From: Ophiothrix spiculata
Taxonomy: Eukaryota > Echinodermata > Ophiuroidea > Amphilepidida > Ophiotrichidae
Assembly (NCBI GenBank): GCA_000969725.1
Contig: JXSR01S003961.1
Length of the DNA stretch: 24,609 nucleotides
Direction: 5' to 3' (one strand)
Each line of letters starts with the position of its first letter. Positions within the stretch are counted from its first letter, which is position 1. The notes under the pieces were generated by a model that did not search any database, was not told the origin of the DNA, and saw only the letters and a list, made by a program, of their open reading frames with translations. The position numbers were made by a program, and so were the translations under genes. Below, one piece after another: positions 11,221-20,361 of the stretch.

Positions 11221-11413
11221 CACTAGTATTCAAAACTATCTCAAATTTGCAAAACTGTCTCAAATTGAAAACCAATATAGTGTCTCATTTTTCGTCAATT
11301 TGAGACACATGCATCTCATTATGTGTCTCATGTTGGAGAAAATGAGAGGCATTATGAGATGGTTTTCAATTTGAGACAGTTTTGCAAATTTGAGATAGTT
11401 TTGAATGCTAGTG
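11221..11413. mobile_element. MITE with 54-bp near-perfect inverted repeats
   Basis: The left arm, 11221-11274, begins CACTAGTATTCAAAACTATC. The right arm, 11360-11413, is its reverse complement with a single mismatch (TACTAG against TGCTAG). The flanks 11212-11220 (TTGTTATCA) and 11414-11422 (TCATTATCA) agree at 7 of 9 positions and share TTATCA, which fits a 9-bp target duplication. Long inverted repeats plus a 9-bp duplication suggest a Mutator-like (MULE) non-autonomous element; this class call is inference. The 85-nt centre also pairs internally. The core CTCA, or its complement TGAG, occurs ten times in 193 bp, mirror-arranged in the arms. The element encodes nothing; a 61-residue open frame starting at 11323 is fortuitous. 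Confidence 0.8.
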
Positions 11414-11422
11414 TCATTATCA

Positions 11423-11729
11423 ATTTTTCATTATATATTATATTCTGTTTTGTTTTTGTTTTCTTTGTTGTATATAATTCTTCACATAACTTTAGCAAAC
11501 CTTGGTAACATTATCATTATCGTCAACGGATACATATTTTGTCAACAACATGCTCAGATGAAAGAAATACATTGAGTATTTATGACAAGAAAACGAATTT
11601 TAATTTAAAAAAAAACGTTAACGGCAGTTAAACCACTACGGAAAAGAAATTCATGTTGATATTTAATGTTGATTTATTTTTATTCCAAGTCTTTATTCGA
11701 AATATTCAAAGGTTAACTGCCTATCTTTA
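11423..11729. other. Unassigned AT-rich spacer
   Basis: No gene, repeat partner or RNA gene is recognisable between the MITE and the next dispersed repeat. Confidence 0.5.
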
Positions 11730-12050
11730 TCAAGCACGATGACCGACATACTTGGCTATTTTAAGACTATATATGTGCGCCAGTTTTTCGGATGAGAGGT
11801 TTAGATTACATGTGGCGTAATTGCATATACATCTTAATATATCATGAATTTGTACTTCTTTAATATTGTCTTATGATATTAAGTATCATCGCGTTCATTT
11901 CGTTACATTTATTACATTTAAAATAATGTGCCCCGCGGTTTTATAAAACAGAGTAATGTGACATATTTTTTTCCATCAAAACCAGCCGCACTTTGAAACG
12001 TGACCTAATTTTCAAACACGCTTTTTTGTTTACCGATAGTAAGTACTTAC
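11730..12050 (+). repeat. Dispersed repeat family R2, copy 1
   Basis: This stretch matches 14490-14690 and 19253-19500 in the same orientation. Shared stretches include ATGACCGACAT, TTTAGACTATAT, GATTACATG and TACATCTTAATAT-type sequence. The 19253 copy also shares GCACTTTGAAACGTGAC and TTTTTTGTTTACC-type sequence at about 11990-12035. R1 and R2 occur in the same order and about the same spacing here and at 13680-14690 (offsets about 2.71 and 2.75 kb). They are therefore parts of one duplicated block. Confidence 0.7.
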
Positions 12051-12214
12051 CTAGGGAGCTATTTTTAATCCTGTCGCAGGGTCTTGTATTTGTCCGGTTT
12101 CTTTCTTCCTTCTTTCTTTCTTCTGTCGCAGTTTTAAGCTTATAACTTCCACATGAATTACCCAATTTTGACCATATTTGGTTACAACTACCACCATAAA
12201 CACCGCTACATGTC

Positions 12215-13030
12215 ACATGGCCAAAAGGGCGTCAAAGGTCACGTAGATGTTACAGGGGGCAAAAAGGTCATTTTTCACTTTAAATGCTTCTCCTCCAACA
12301 AATTAAAAAAATATGGTAATATGAGTTGCACATATGTCGTATCACTTCGCCCTGCAGTAAAGGTGTGCTTTTTTAATTGATCATAGGTCTATTGAGGTCA
12401 TAAGGTCAAATTGAAAGGTCACATTTTCGAAAATTTTCAAAAATCAACACAAATCGATATCTGCCAAGTTGACGGTGGTAGAATTCTACTTGCATAGATA
12501 GATTGGCAAAAATATACTGACCTAATCTATCAGACCTTTGACCCTAAAGGACAAAGTTCATCGGTCAAAGGACACATTTTTAAAATGTTCGGATTGACCT
12601 TAAATTTAATATGGATATACTGCAGTGCATCGGAAGTAACGTGATACCATTTAAAAATATCCAAGTTCATTAAGGGGGTCAAATTTTTAAATTCACTAAC
12701 AATCAATATCTGGCAGATATTGATTTTGTGCATGATGGTAGAATTATTCTACTTGCTAAGATAGATTGCTAAAATATAGGTGACCTTTCACTCCAAAGGT
12801 TTATCTACGTTCATGGGTCAAAGGTCAAATATTCAAAATGCTCCGATTGATACGAAATTTGGCATAGATATACTTTAAGTCATCCTGAACATCATGGAAA
12901 CATTCAGAAAATATCAAAGGTCATTAAGGTTGTCAAAGGGGGGTTAATGGTCAAGTATAAAAAGTCATTAATCAATAATTAAATCAACGTTTCTTTGAAT
13001 CAAATGTCGAAACAAAAAGGTCAAATATAC
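12215..13030 (+). repeat. AGGTCA-rich tandem repeat, about 3 diverged units
   Basis: Clear units recur at about 250-bp spacing. CAATATCTGGCAGAT at about 12702 matches CGATATCTGCC at about 12453, and each is followed by GGTAGAATT, CTACTTGC and ATAGATTG. AAAGGTCA or GGTCAAA occurs more than ten times. A direct repeat of the half-site with 1-nt spacing recurs at corresponding places: GCGTCAAAGGTCA at 12229, CGGTCAAAGGACA at 12562 and GGGTCAAAGGTCA at 12815. The last is a perfect DR1, the class of site recognised by RXR/HNF4-type nuclear receptors in animals (established). Whether these sites are bound is unknown, as AGGTCA-rich repeats can be neutral. The first unit is more diverged than the other two. 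Confidence 0.8.
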
Positions 13031-13679
13031 AATTTTGACTGTCAGATTGTTTGTCTTGGACCACCAATCAAAAGTGTCAAAAGTGACCCCGTTGTCCGAC
13101 GTTTCCTTGGTGTACCGTGATAATAAGATTAATGCATGCGGAAGTCGTATGACAAAAAGGACAATTGGCAGGGTCTTTAGAGTCAGCTTTAAGTCTAGTT
13201 TTTTTATTTTTTATTTGTCCTCTCTAGGAGGGGTCTCTGGACCATAGGTAACATCAATAGGTGGACATAAAACTAATTTATTGAACAGGTATATTGTCAA
13301 GAAATTAGACAAAGTATACTTTGACCAATCGCCGTAAAATGGTTCTTGAGTTAAAATGATAATAAAATTTTTATTATCAATTCTTACGGACCTCTTGCAA
13401 AAAGCTGAACAACTGCATAAAAGGGTAAATTTGACCAACTAAGTTTCGACGAGTTGTGCGCTAAAAGTGAAATGATTATGACTATCTACAATGCATACGA
13501 ATCATGGGCTGTTTGATCTAAATTGAAAATCGCTATACAAAAAACAGTTGTTATTATAATTCAAATTGGACAAAAGCAGTTTTGCAAGTCACCTCTTCCA
13601 TTATCTTTGATTGTCTTATGTTTGCAAATATATAAAAATTGTCAAAATGCTAGGTCATACTAGCAAGTAAAGCAATTGA
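13031..13679. other. Unassigned stretch after the AGGTCA array
   Basis: Open frames of 70 and 75 codons on opposite strands overlap near 13211-13247 and resemble no known protein. I see no repeat partner and no RNA gene. Confidence 0.45.
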
Positions 13680-13860
13680 CCTAGTCAGCTATTTAACACA
13701 TTTAATTTGCGCCAGGTTTTCGAGAGAGTAGTTCATATTACTGAAAATAATTACAGATATCGACATGCAACCCTACTGTTCGATAACTGACAGAACTATA
13801 ACTGTCTTTGAATATTAGTTTAATATTGGCTGTGGTATAAGGTGTCCTGTCAATAACTTT
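13680..13860 (+). repeat. Dispersed repeat family R1, copy 2
   Basis: Direct match to 10975-11145, about 75-80% by eye, ending just after TATAAGGTGTCCTGTCAATA. Similar TATAAGGTATCCTGTCAGTG sequence appears at 5137, inside copy B of the large block. The window's repeats may therefore share one deeper ancestor (inference). Confidence 0.75.
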
Positions 13861-14489
13861 GAAGAAGAAAAAAACAACGTGTGGTTATGATGCTGTTCCA
13901 AATATGTGTTTCTTTTGGTTTCAGACAATACCGATTTCACAAAGGATGACACGGCTTAATTTGATACCTTCAACGAGTCCTTTTGCGCCAAGAATATGAT
14001 TAGAAGATAGGTAATGTCTAATATAGAGACATTTGTGTGATTATTTATGCTACATTTATTAAGAACGTGTGCATGCTATGTACACTCACCTGTGTAGATT
14101 TCAGTCGTTTCTCGAAAGTTGTGCATCCTACCAGAATCTGTTATATCTAAGGAACTAAACTGGAATTGATTTAATGTATTTTCAAATATGTGAAGTTATG
14201 GATATTGATACTTTCTTCTGCGCACAAAAAGAAAATTAAAATACTCTTCTGCACATTTATATCGTAAACAAAATCACCAAGAATGTACATTCTAAAGTAC
14301 ATTTGCTTTATTTCTATGATTGTAATCAAAATAACGTATCAATACACCAATCATGTCACTAGTTTTCTGTTATAAATTACTTTACGTTCACAATTAAAAA
14401 CATGAATAAAGCCTCATTTTATTTCTAATGTTGAATCTGAATAATGTTTTCGGTTTTATGAAACTCGGTTTTTTATTATTAAAACCTCA
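13861..14489. other. Unassigned part of the second R1-R2 block
   Basis: This lies between R1 copy 2 and R2 copy 2. It shows little similarity to the corresponding interval 11150-11730. No coding or structural feature is evident. Confidence 0.4.
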
Positions 14490-14690
14490 AATATGACCGT
14501 CATTCTCTGCTTTTAAATGATTTATATGCACTCATCTCTTTGGGTGGAAAGTTTGGATTACATGCAAAATAAGTACTTACACATCTTTATATTTCATAAA
14601 ATGTGTATTTCGTTTATATTGCCTTATGGTGTTAAGTTTTTTATCTCTATGTTCTTTTGTCCATTATAATTGTATATCACTAAAATGAAT
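14490..14690 (+). repeat. Dispersed repeat family R2, copy 2
   Basis: Matches 11745-11890 and 19262-19400 through TATGACCGTCAT, TTTGGATTACATG, CACATCTTTATATTTCAT and TATTGCCTTATGGTGTTAAG. It is the most AT-rich and diverged of the three copies. Confidence 0.65.
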
Positions 14691-14880
14691 AAACCCTTTA
14701 AGACATTTTACAGATAGATTAATATAACTTGCATAAGCTTACACAAGGTTAAATATCTACTATTAATAAAAGTTGAAGCACATAACTAAAACAACAACAA
14801 ACAACTAGTTCAAATGTGTTGTAGATGCATAACAATGCATTTAAATTGTTAACAACTTTGTTAACCCATTACTGATTCTA

Positions 14881-15375
14881 TTCACTGCACGGAGAAACTC
14901 CAACTTCCCCATTTCAACTAAGCTCTTCAACTCCACCTGCGTAACATTTCTCTTATATGGTTGCGAATCCTGGGTGATTTCTTAAGATATCGAATGTAAG
15001 ATCAATGCTTTTGCTGTTTTCAGCTACACGATAAGGCTTGATATTAGAAAGAAGGATTGTATTCCCAACCGCAGCGTATACTCAATGACTGACACTGAGC
15101 CCCTTGTCCATTGCGTGAGGAGGCGATAACTAAGTTCCCAGGGGCATATCTTTCGTCTCTCAGAAGAAGAGCCTGTCAGACGTTATGTCCTCTACATTCC
15201 ACGATATGGCAAGAGGAGACCTAGGCGTCCTCGTACCTCTTTCTTATCATATATCAGTCATCTGTTGAGGTATGATCGATCATGAGATGTCAGCTGTCCA
15301 AATTGCAAACAATTCCTACAATCGATGAACTTTGATAAATCTTGTAGTCACCTGCTTCGCAGCCGTAGCATGATG
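14881..15375 (+). pseudogene. 3' end of a non-LTR retrotransposon reverse-transcriptase ORF (dead)
   Basis: In the frame starting at 14881 the translation passes through FNSTCVTFLLYGCESW and continues with YSMTDTEPLVHCVRRR and GHIFRLSEEEPVRRYVLYIP, then a basic GKRRPRRPRTSF segment. This is the hallmark C-terminal region of animal LINE polymerases: LLYGCE-W, then RRR-LGHI-R, then a basic proline-rich stretch, then LVV-C-A. The closing LVVTCFAAVA is at about 15341-15370, one frame over, followed by stop codons and an ATGATGATGAT tail typical of a LINE 3' end. Damage includes an in-frame TAA after VISx (about 14974), a TAA in place of the residue after VRRR (about 15127) and a frameshift between 15270 and 15302. 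The polymerase palm is absent, so the copy is 5'-truncated, as LINE copies usually are. The clade is not assigned. Confidence 0.88.
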
Positions 15376-16307
15376 ATGATTCACTTCAGGCAATAAGCAA
15401 AGATAATCAAAACGTTAAGAGTTTGCCTTCCGTAACAACAATTCTTCTGTGTTTACACGAGTTGAAGCAGCTACAAATTACCTACTTTTAATTGTGAGGC
15501 AAGACTAAATCGATACATTCTTGATAAAAATCGTGTTTTTAATAATAAGAAACATAAATCTCACAATTAAATTAATAATAGACAGTATTTATATTCACAA
15601 AATTTAATTACATGCAATACATTTGTATCGCAGTAACTTGAACTACATAATTTCATATATAAAATGACATTAGTAGCACCAGGACGGCAAAACATGTTCA
15701 TGATATAACATGTTCATACGTTGGCACAGTAGGTGAAAACTACATGTAAGCACATAAGCTTCTCGACGCAAGTGTAAATAGCTGGGGAAATCAAATAGGA
15801 TAGACTCATTTTGTCTCTACATCTCTGACACTGAGATTTTGACAAACATGCTGATGCTAGGTGTTACTAAAGCCAGTTAATCGTGCTTTTATCCAGTCTT
15901 AAACTATTTAAGTCAATTTTGTTTAGTTTTTATATTTCAACAGTCAGCAGAATTTTGCATAATAAATTTAAGGTTTTTAATTTTACTATTAATCAAATGA
16001 TATAAATACTACTAATATATTCATGTGAGGTCAGTTTTAATATATTATAGTATATAGAGCATCATATTATACCTCATTTATATTAGCATATTGTTGTCAT
16101 AAGCCTGGTAATTTCAATATTTTTATAGCTTTGCAACGCCTTTTGTGCATGTGACAGTTTTACACACTTAAAATAAATGGACCAATTTATGAAAACACCT
16201 GAAACTCCTTGAGGTAGAAGAAAATAAATGACATTAAGTCAATTTCCTTTTTGACATGAGCTCAGATATTACAACCGAAAATCGTAAACCATATCGACAC
16301 CAATATA
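15376..16307. other. Unassigned AT-rich stretch
   Basis: Between the LINE tail and the Tc1 element I see no gene, RNA gene or clear repeat. Confidence 0.5.
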
Positions 16308-16543
16308 CAGGCTTGACATTAAATATGGAATATATTTTTTCTGTTGGTTTCCATCTTGAATAATCAGCCATATCTCGGTATATGAAAATTCCAGGAATGT
16401 GTAATTATTCATATTAGTAGATGTACATGTTAACTTTGAACTAAGACCCTTTTTGTGTATACCAAGGTGACACAGAAAAAATAGGGAACTTGAAAGCACA
16501 AACTCGTGCACCAGAATACAGAATTATGGGAATTAAATTTGCC
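16308..16543 (+). repeat. Left terminal inverted repeat of the Tc1-like element
   Basis: Reverse complement of 17682-17940. The terminal 70 bp carry only about four mismatches. The inner boundary is where GGCAAATTTAATTCCC (minus strand, ending at 16543) matches GGCAAATTCATTTTCC at 17682. Confidence 0.85.
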
Positions 16544-17162
16544 GTAGTTTATTTAATACTTATTTTAGACGCTTGGAATTTTACAAGGTTATTTTATGTG
16601 TTATGGGTTACAAATTATGATCAAACACTGTTTGCTCTGTCATCCATAAGAAGCGTATAGCGCATGGACTCTCCATGCGGACATTCCTATAGTCATTGGA
16701 GAGTTTGGACATGTGTATCAGCCCAAGTATCAAGCACAGCCTAAAGTTACTCATGTACATGATGGTTTGATATAACTTGTTGTTCATTGATGTGTTACTT
16801 TAGCCGAGAAGTCCTCGATAGGGTTCATAGCTGAAGATCTTACCAAACAGGGCAAGTGTCCAACTCCATGATCTGTCATTAAAAAAAGCTCGTATTAAGA
16901 ACATTTGTAAATTCTCAATTTATTCAGAGTAGCGATCATGCTAGGAAACCCCGGGAGAAAATATTTTGACCAATCACCTTTCCCAACGATGCTTTGACTG
17001 AGCTACAGATCAATTTCCATTTTAAGTCCCATCAATGAGATAACGTTGTCTTCAGAGCTTAAACTAAATTCGAAATATACTGCCAATGTGGACGCATCGG
17101 GGGCGCAGATGTACAGAGAAGGGTTATACTGAAGCGTGCATGCTATCAAAAATATATTCAGA

Positions 17163-17182
17163 AGAAGGTAACATTACCTTCT
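17163..17182. repeat. Perfect palindrome inside the transposon
   Basis: AGAAGGTAA at 17163-17171 and TTACCTTCT at 17174-17182 pair completely around a 2-nt centre. It lies in the decayed transposase region between the presumed first and second catalytic positions and has no assigned role. Confidence 0.6.
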
Positions 17183-17270
17183 GGATGCTTAACATGCAGG
17201 TTGAAAATCGGCCCTAATCACATTAGAAGCCAGCTTCCATCAGCATCAGTAAAGATACATTCTAGAAGCA

Positions 17271-17620
17271 TTGATAATGTCATTGGCTAGAGGCTTCTTC
17301 GGAAACAATTTTGTGCTACACTATGACAACTTTCGTCTCCGTCGTGCTCGTACAATCCGGACTTTCCTGGAAGATCATGGTGTTGAGTTATTTCCTTGTC
17401 CGTCAAGATCTTCGGATATTAATCGTTATGAGAACATTTTGGTTAAGAAACACGTTAGATTAACAGCATGCTATATTGGTCCGCCGAGGTGAAAAAGTGC
17501 TGTGGTGCTGTGTTTGGTGCTTTGGCTGAGATACCCATAAAACTCTCCAATAACAAATGAAAAGCATGCCATGTAGAGCTTGAAGTTTTACGCTATGAGA
17601 ACAGAGGAAATGTTGATTGA
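17271..17620 (+). pseudogene. Tc1-family DD34E transposase remnant
   Basis: From 17280 the translation reads ARGFFGNNFVLHYDN, then RRARTIRTFLEDHGVELF, PCPSRSSDINRYENI and RLTACYIGPP. This is the C-terminal half of the catalytic domain of Tc1-type transposases, where the canonical pattern has HDN, HTAR, FL...GV...PSQSPDLNPIE. The Asp of HYDN and the Glu of RYEN are separated by exactly 34 residues, the Tc1 DD34E signature. A stop at about 17490 is followed in another frame by AEIPIKLSNNK, a stop, and VELEVLRYENRGNVD, then the terminal stop at 17618-17620. This matches the usual C-terminus of the family. The first catalytic Asp and the N-terminal DNA-binding helices should lie upstream (about 16700-17250), but that part is too decayed to read with confidence. 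Confidence 0.88.
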
Positions 17621-17681
17621 TCAGAAATTATCACTAAGATTGTGTTAATCAATTCTCTAGGTAATGTATAAAAGAAAATAT

Positions 17682-17940
17682 GGCAAATTCATTTTCCTTT
17701 GTTTAATATTGGAGTGCACGGCTTTGGACCTAATTTTCTGAGTTATGTGTACCTTCAAGTTTCTCATTGTCTCTGTGTTACTTCAGTGAGCTTGAAAGTA
17801 CCCTTGGTTTGAAGTTTATAACTGTAGTTACAAACATGAGAAAGCACAAGTCTCCAAAATTGTTACATACAGAGATATGGCGGGTTATTCAAGATGGAAA
17901 CCAACTGAAAAAATATATTCCATATTTAATGTCAAGTCTG
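17682..17940 (-). repeat. Right terminal inverted repeat of the Tc1-like element
   Basis: Partner of 16308-16543. Compared with the left arm it carries an extra stretch of roughly 20 bp near 17725-17745. The outer end is followed by TA at 17941-17942. Confidence 0.85.
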
Positions 17941-18023
17941 TACATTTGCCGCTATTCCTTGTTTTATAATATAACGTACCCTGCTGCTCTGTATAATTTA
18001 AATCTACAATAAGACATAGAATG

Positions 18024-18831
18024 CACGGTTGCTCATATAGTTGGAATAACAATATTTTTACCAATTTTTATGTAAAGGTCAATTAATGTGGAAAATGTCT
18101 GAAAACTTATGCTGCTTTTGGTCATATTTGATAGGTAATCTTGTTGGGTGTGAAATGGAACTCCGAATTTGATCAATTTTCTCATGTACTTGTAATAGAA
18201 TGATAAGCAGTTGATTAAATGTTTTTGTCACGCTTAACTGAGCTAAGAGAATGCATGGAAGCAAAGCACAAAATTATCCATCAACGCCCCTTAAATTACA
18301 AAAAAATACACAAATGGGGTTGTGGTGAACGTTGAATGGTCCCTTACGTAATATAACTTCTTTAAAACCTTTTAAGATGTCGTATACCACCGGGACCGGG
18401 AACCATTCTGCGTTCACCAAAACCATATTTTTGTACATGAAGGGCCGTTGAAGGATCATTTTGTGGTTTGCTTCCAAGCATTCTCTTGGCGATGTCAAGC
18501 GTGACCAAGAGATTCAATCACCTGCTTATCACTCTATTACAGATAAACATTCAATATGACCATTCAACTCAAGTAAAGAAGTGACCTTGAACAAGGCGGG
18601 TTAAAATCAAATTTGACCTAAAAATCACGTTTTTTGACCCATTTGTGTCGTTGCTCCCTTACAGTAGATAAGAAATTTGATCACATTCGGAGTTCCATTT
18701 CACACCTAACATGATAGCCTGTCACATCTGACCAAAAGCAACAAAAGGTTTCAAATATTTTCCTCATAAATTGACCTTTACATGAAAAAAATGGTTAAAA
18801 CGTTTTTATTCCAACTATATGAGCAACCGTG
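18024..18831. mobile_element. Foldback element with long inverted arms
   Basis: The left arm (18024-18343) and right arm (18398-18831) are inverted copies of each other around a spacer of about 54 nt. The ends are perfect over 26 bp, beginning CACGGTTGCTCATATAGTTG. Shared internal landmarks are AAATTCGGAGTTCCATTTCACAC (in pieces), AAGCGTGAC, GCATTCTCTTAGC-type sequence and GGTGAACG near the loop. The right arm is about 114 nt longer, carrying a segment with GAAGTGACCTTGAAC and TTTGACCTAAAAA. A third arm at 19600-19910 keeps this segment, so the left arm lost it. No coding capacity is evident, and a 74-codon reverse open frame at 18274-18498 is arm sequence. A transcript through this region would fold into a hairpin of about 320 bp. 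Its transposon class is unknown. Confidence 0.85.
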
Positions 18832-19252
18832 TATATCGATGTCAAATCATGTCAAAATTTTCCATTTTAGTTTCTTTAGTTTATATTTTATATGCACAAT
18901 CATAATTTAACCATACGTACACTACTTCTTAACATTTGTTGTACAAACCCCCCTTTAACATATGATTCCCTGTCGCATAAAAATGCAAACGAATACGACC
19001 TAAGGGATATAGGTAGTTGCAGCCATTCTTTCTCAATAGATTAAAGAGGAGACCCTACTCTAAACTGTGGTACCAAACAACCTAATTTTTGGCGGTTAAA
19101 TTTAATTTTTCTAACCCCTTGATAACAAACGAGCAAACGTTACAAACATTACCTTGGTAAGACAAGGGTTAAGTTTTACTTAAACATTGGGGTTTTTTCC
19201 TGGTGATGATGTCCTGTTTTCTTATTCTTATTTTAGACCAAATATCTGAAAC
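18832..19252. other. Unassigned spacer
   Basis: No gene or clear repeat is recognised between the foldback element and the third R2 copy. Confidence 0.45.
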
Positions 19253-19500
19253 TTCAACAAGTACGATGACCGACATGCTCGGATATTTTTAGACTATATG
19301 TGTGTCCCAGTTCTCGTAGTGACAAGTTCAAATTACATGTAAAATACTTACATATACACCTTCACATGAAATGTATTTCTTTTATATTGTCGTATGTGTT
19401 GTCTATCATTCATGTGACATACTTGTCTGCGTGGACTGGATGCACTTTGAAATGTGACATCATTCTAAAACACATTTATTTTGTTTACCCAAGTACCGAA
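19253..19500 (+). repeat. Dispersed repeat family R2, copy 3
   Basis: Matches 11735-12050 through TACGATGACCGACATGCTCG, TTTTTAGACTATATGTGTG, AATTACATG, TACACCTTCACATGAAATG and, further on, GCACTTTGAAATGTGACAT with TTTTGTTTACC. It runs directly into the inverted-repeat-bounded segment starting at 19503. Confidence 0.7.
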
Positions 19501-19599
19501 TACCAAGGAGGATGATTGAATATGTAGGAGATAACGCTGAGATGAAAAGTGGCTCCAATTTATTTTGATTTCTGCGACCATAGTTTGAAAGAGGGTGGT

Positions 19600-19910
19600 A
19601 TGATATTGACATTTTGTGATTTGCTCCCAAGCATTCTATCGGTATAGTCAAGCGTGACCAAGACATTTAATTACCTACTTATCACCTACTTATTACAGAT
19701 AAATATTCCATATGACCACTCAACTTAAGTAGAGAAGTGACCTTGAACGGGGTCAAATCAAATTTGACCTAAAAATTACGTTTTTCCCCATCAGTGTTGT
19801 TGCCCCTTACCAGTACATGATAAAATGTATCACATTTGGAGTTTCATTTTACACCCAACAAGATTACCTGTCAAATCTGACCAAAAGCAACCTATGTTTC
19901 CAGATATCTT
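19600..19910 (+). repeat. Third copy of the foldback arm
   Basis: Same orientation as the right arm of the foldback element (about 18440-18750). Shared stretches are ATTTTGTGATTTGCTCCCAA, GTCAAGCGTGACCAAGA, CTTATCAC, GAAGTGACCTTGAAC, AAATTTGACCTAAAAAT and CAAATCTGACCAAAAGCAAC. It retains the segment of about 114 nt missing from the left foldback arm. Confidence 0.85.
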
Positions 19911-19938
19911 GACACATCCTGGATCAGCCCAGGTGTCA
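19911..19938. repeat. Hairpin at the end of the third arm
   Basis: GACAC-AT-CCTGG pairs with CCAGG-TGTC around a 6-nt loop, with a 2-nt bulge. It begins exactly where similarity to the foldback arm stops. Confidence 0.5.
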
Positions 19939-20288
19939 GATCAATAATGAAATTCGATCAACGACCTTCGTTATGCTAGACTTTTTTAAGGCCCTTGAAT
20001 ATCATTGTTGTTGCTATACATTAGGCAAGGCTTGACAAGGACTACCCAATTCAAGACGACGTGAGACCATTATGTAATAATGTAATATCCCGTGTAATCT
20101 TTAGACTATAAAGGTGATATAATACAATCATTCTTAGACGTGGGAGCAATTTAAAATCATATATACATTTCTTTTACTTTTCTTCTACAATTATTCATCA
20201 AGATTTGGCAATTTGTATAATTCTTGTCCGGGGTTTAAAGTTGATAAAATGTATATTGATGTTAATTTTACCGATTCTATCGTGCAAT

Positions 20289-20361
20289 GCTTTTGTAGCT
20301 CATTCGGTTAGTGCGCCAGTCATGAGATCTGGAGGTCGTGGGTTCGAGTCCTGTCAAATAC
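20289..20361 (+). tRNA. tRNA-like sequence (pseudo-tRNA or SINE head)
   Basis: A 73-nt stretch has full tRNA geometry: a 7-nt acceptor arm, TA, a D-arm with TAGCTCATTCGGTTAG (box A), a 5-bp anticodon arm, a 5-nt variable loop and a T-arm containing GGTTCGAGTCC (box B). Box B is a perfect Pol III promoter match and box A is good. Defects are two acceptor mismatches (positions 2-71 and 3-70), a D-stem mismatch, G-U-rich T-stem pairing and A instead of the universal U at position 33. By position the anticodon would be TGA, but a serine tRNA should have a long variable arm. The body resembles a methionine-type tRNA instead. No TTTT terminator follows; an A-rich tail (20372-20425) does. A tRNA-derived SINE or retro-pseudogene is more likely than a working tRNA. 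Confidence 0.6.

Larger units (their letters stand above)
16308..17940 (+). mobile_element. Tc1/mariner-superfamily transposon, full length but inactive
   Basis: The element is 1633 bp and is bounded by TA at 16306-16307 and 17941-17942, as expected for this superfamily. Both ends begin CAG(G/A)CTTGACATTAAATATGG. The inverted repeats are long, about 236 bp on the left and 259 bp on the right. The outer 70 bp or so are nearly identical, and the inner parts are diverged with indels. Between them lie remains of a DD34E transposase reading left to right. Length and arrangement fit a Tc1-family element with long inverted repeats. Stops and frameshifts make it inactive. The shared TEIW...YIPYLMSSLYI peptide visible in two open frames is translated inverted repeat, not protein. 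Confidence 0.9.

Noticed and set aside
16269-18012. Two open frames on opposite strands sharing a TEIW...IPYLMSSLYI peptide, at first suggesting a duplicated gene
   Set aside because: The shared peptide is translated terminal inverted repeat of the Tc1-like element.
20289-20361. Functional serine tRNA (anticodon TGA)
   Set aside because: Lacks the long variable arm of serine tRNAs, lacks U33, has acceptor mismatches and no Pol III terminator.
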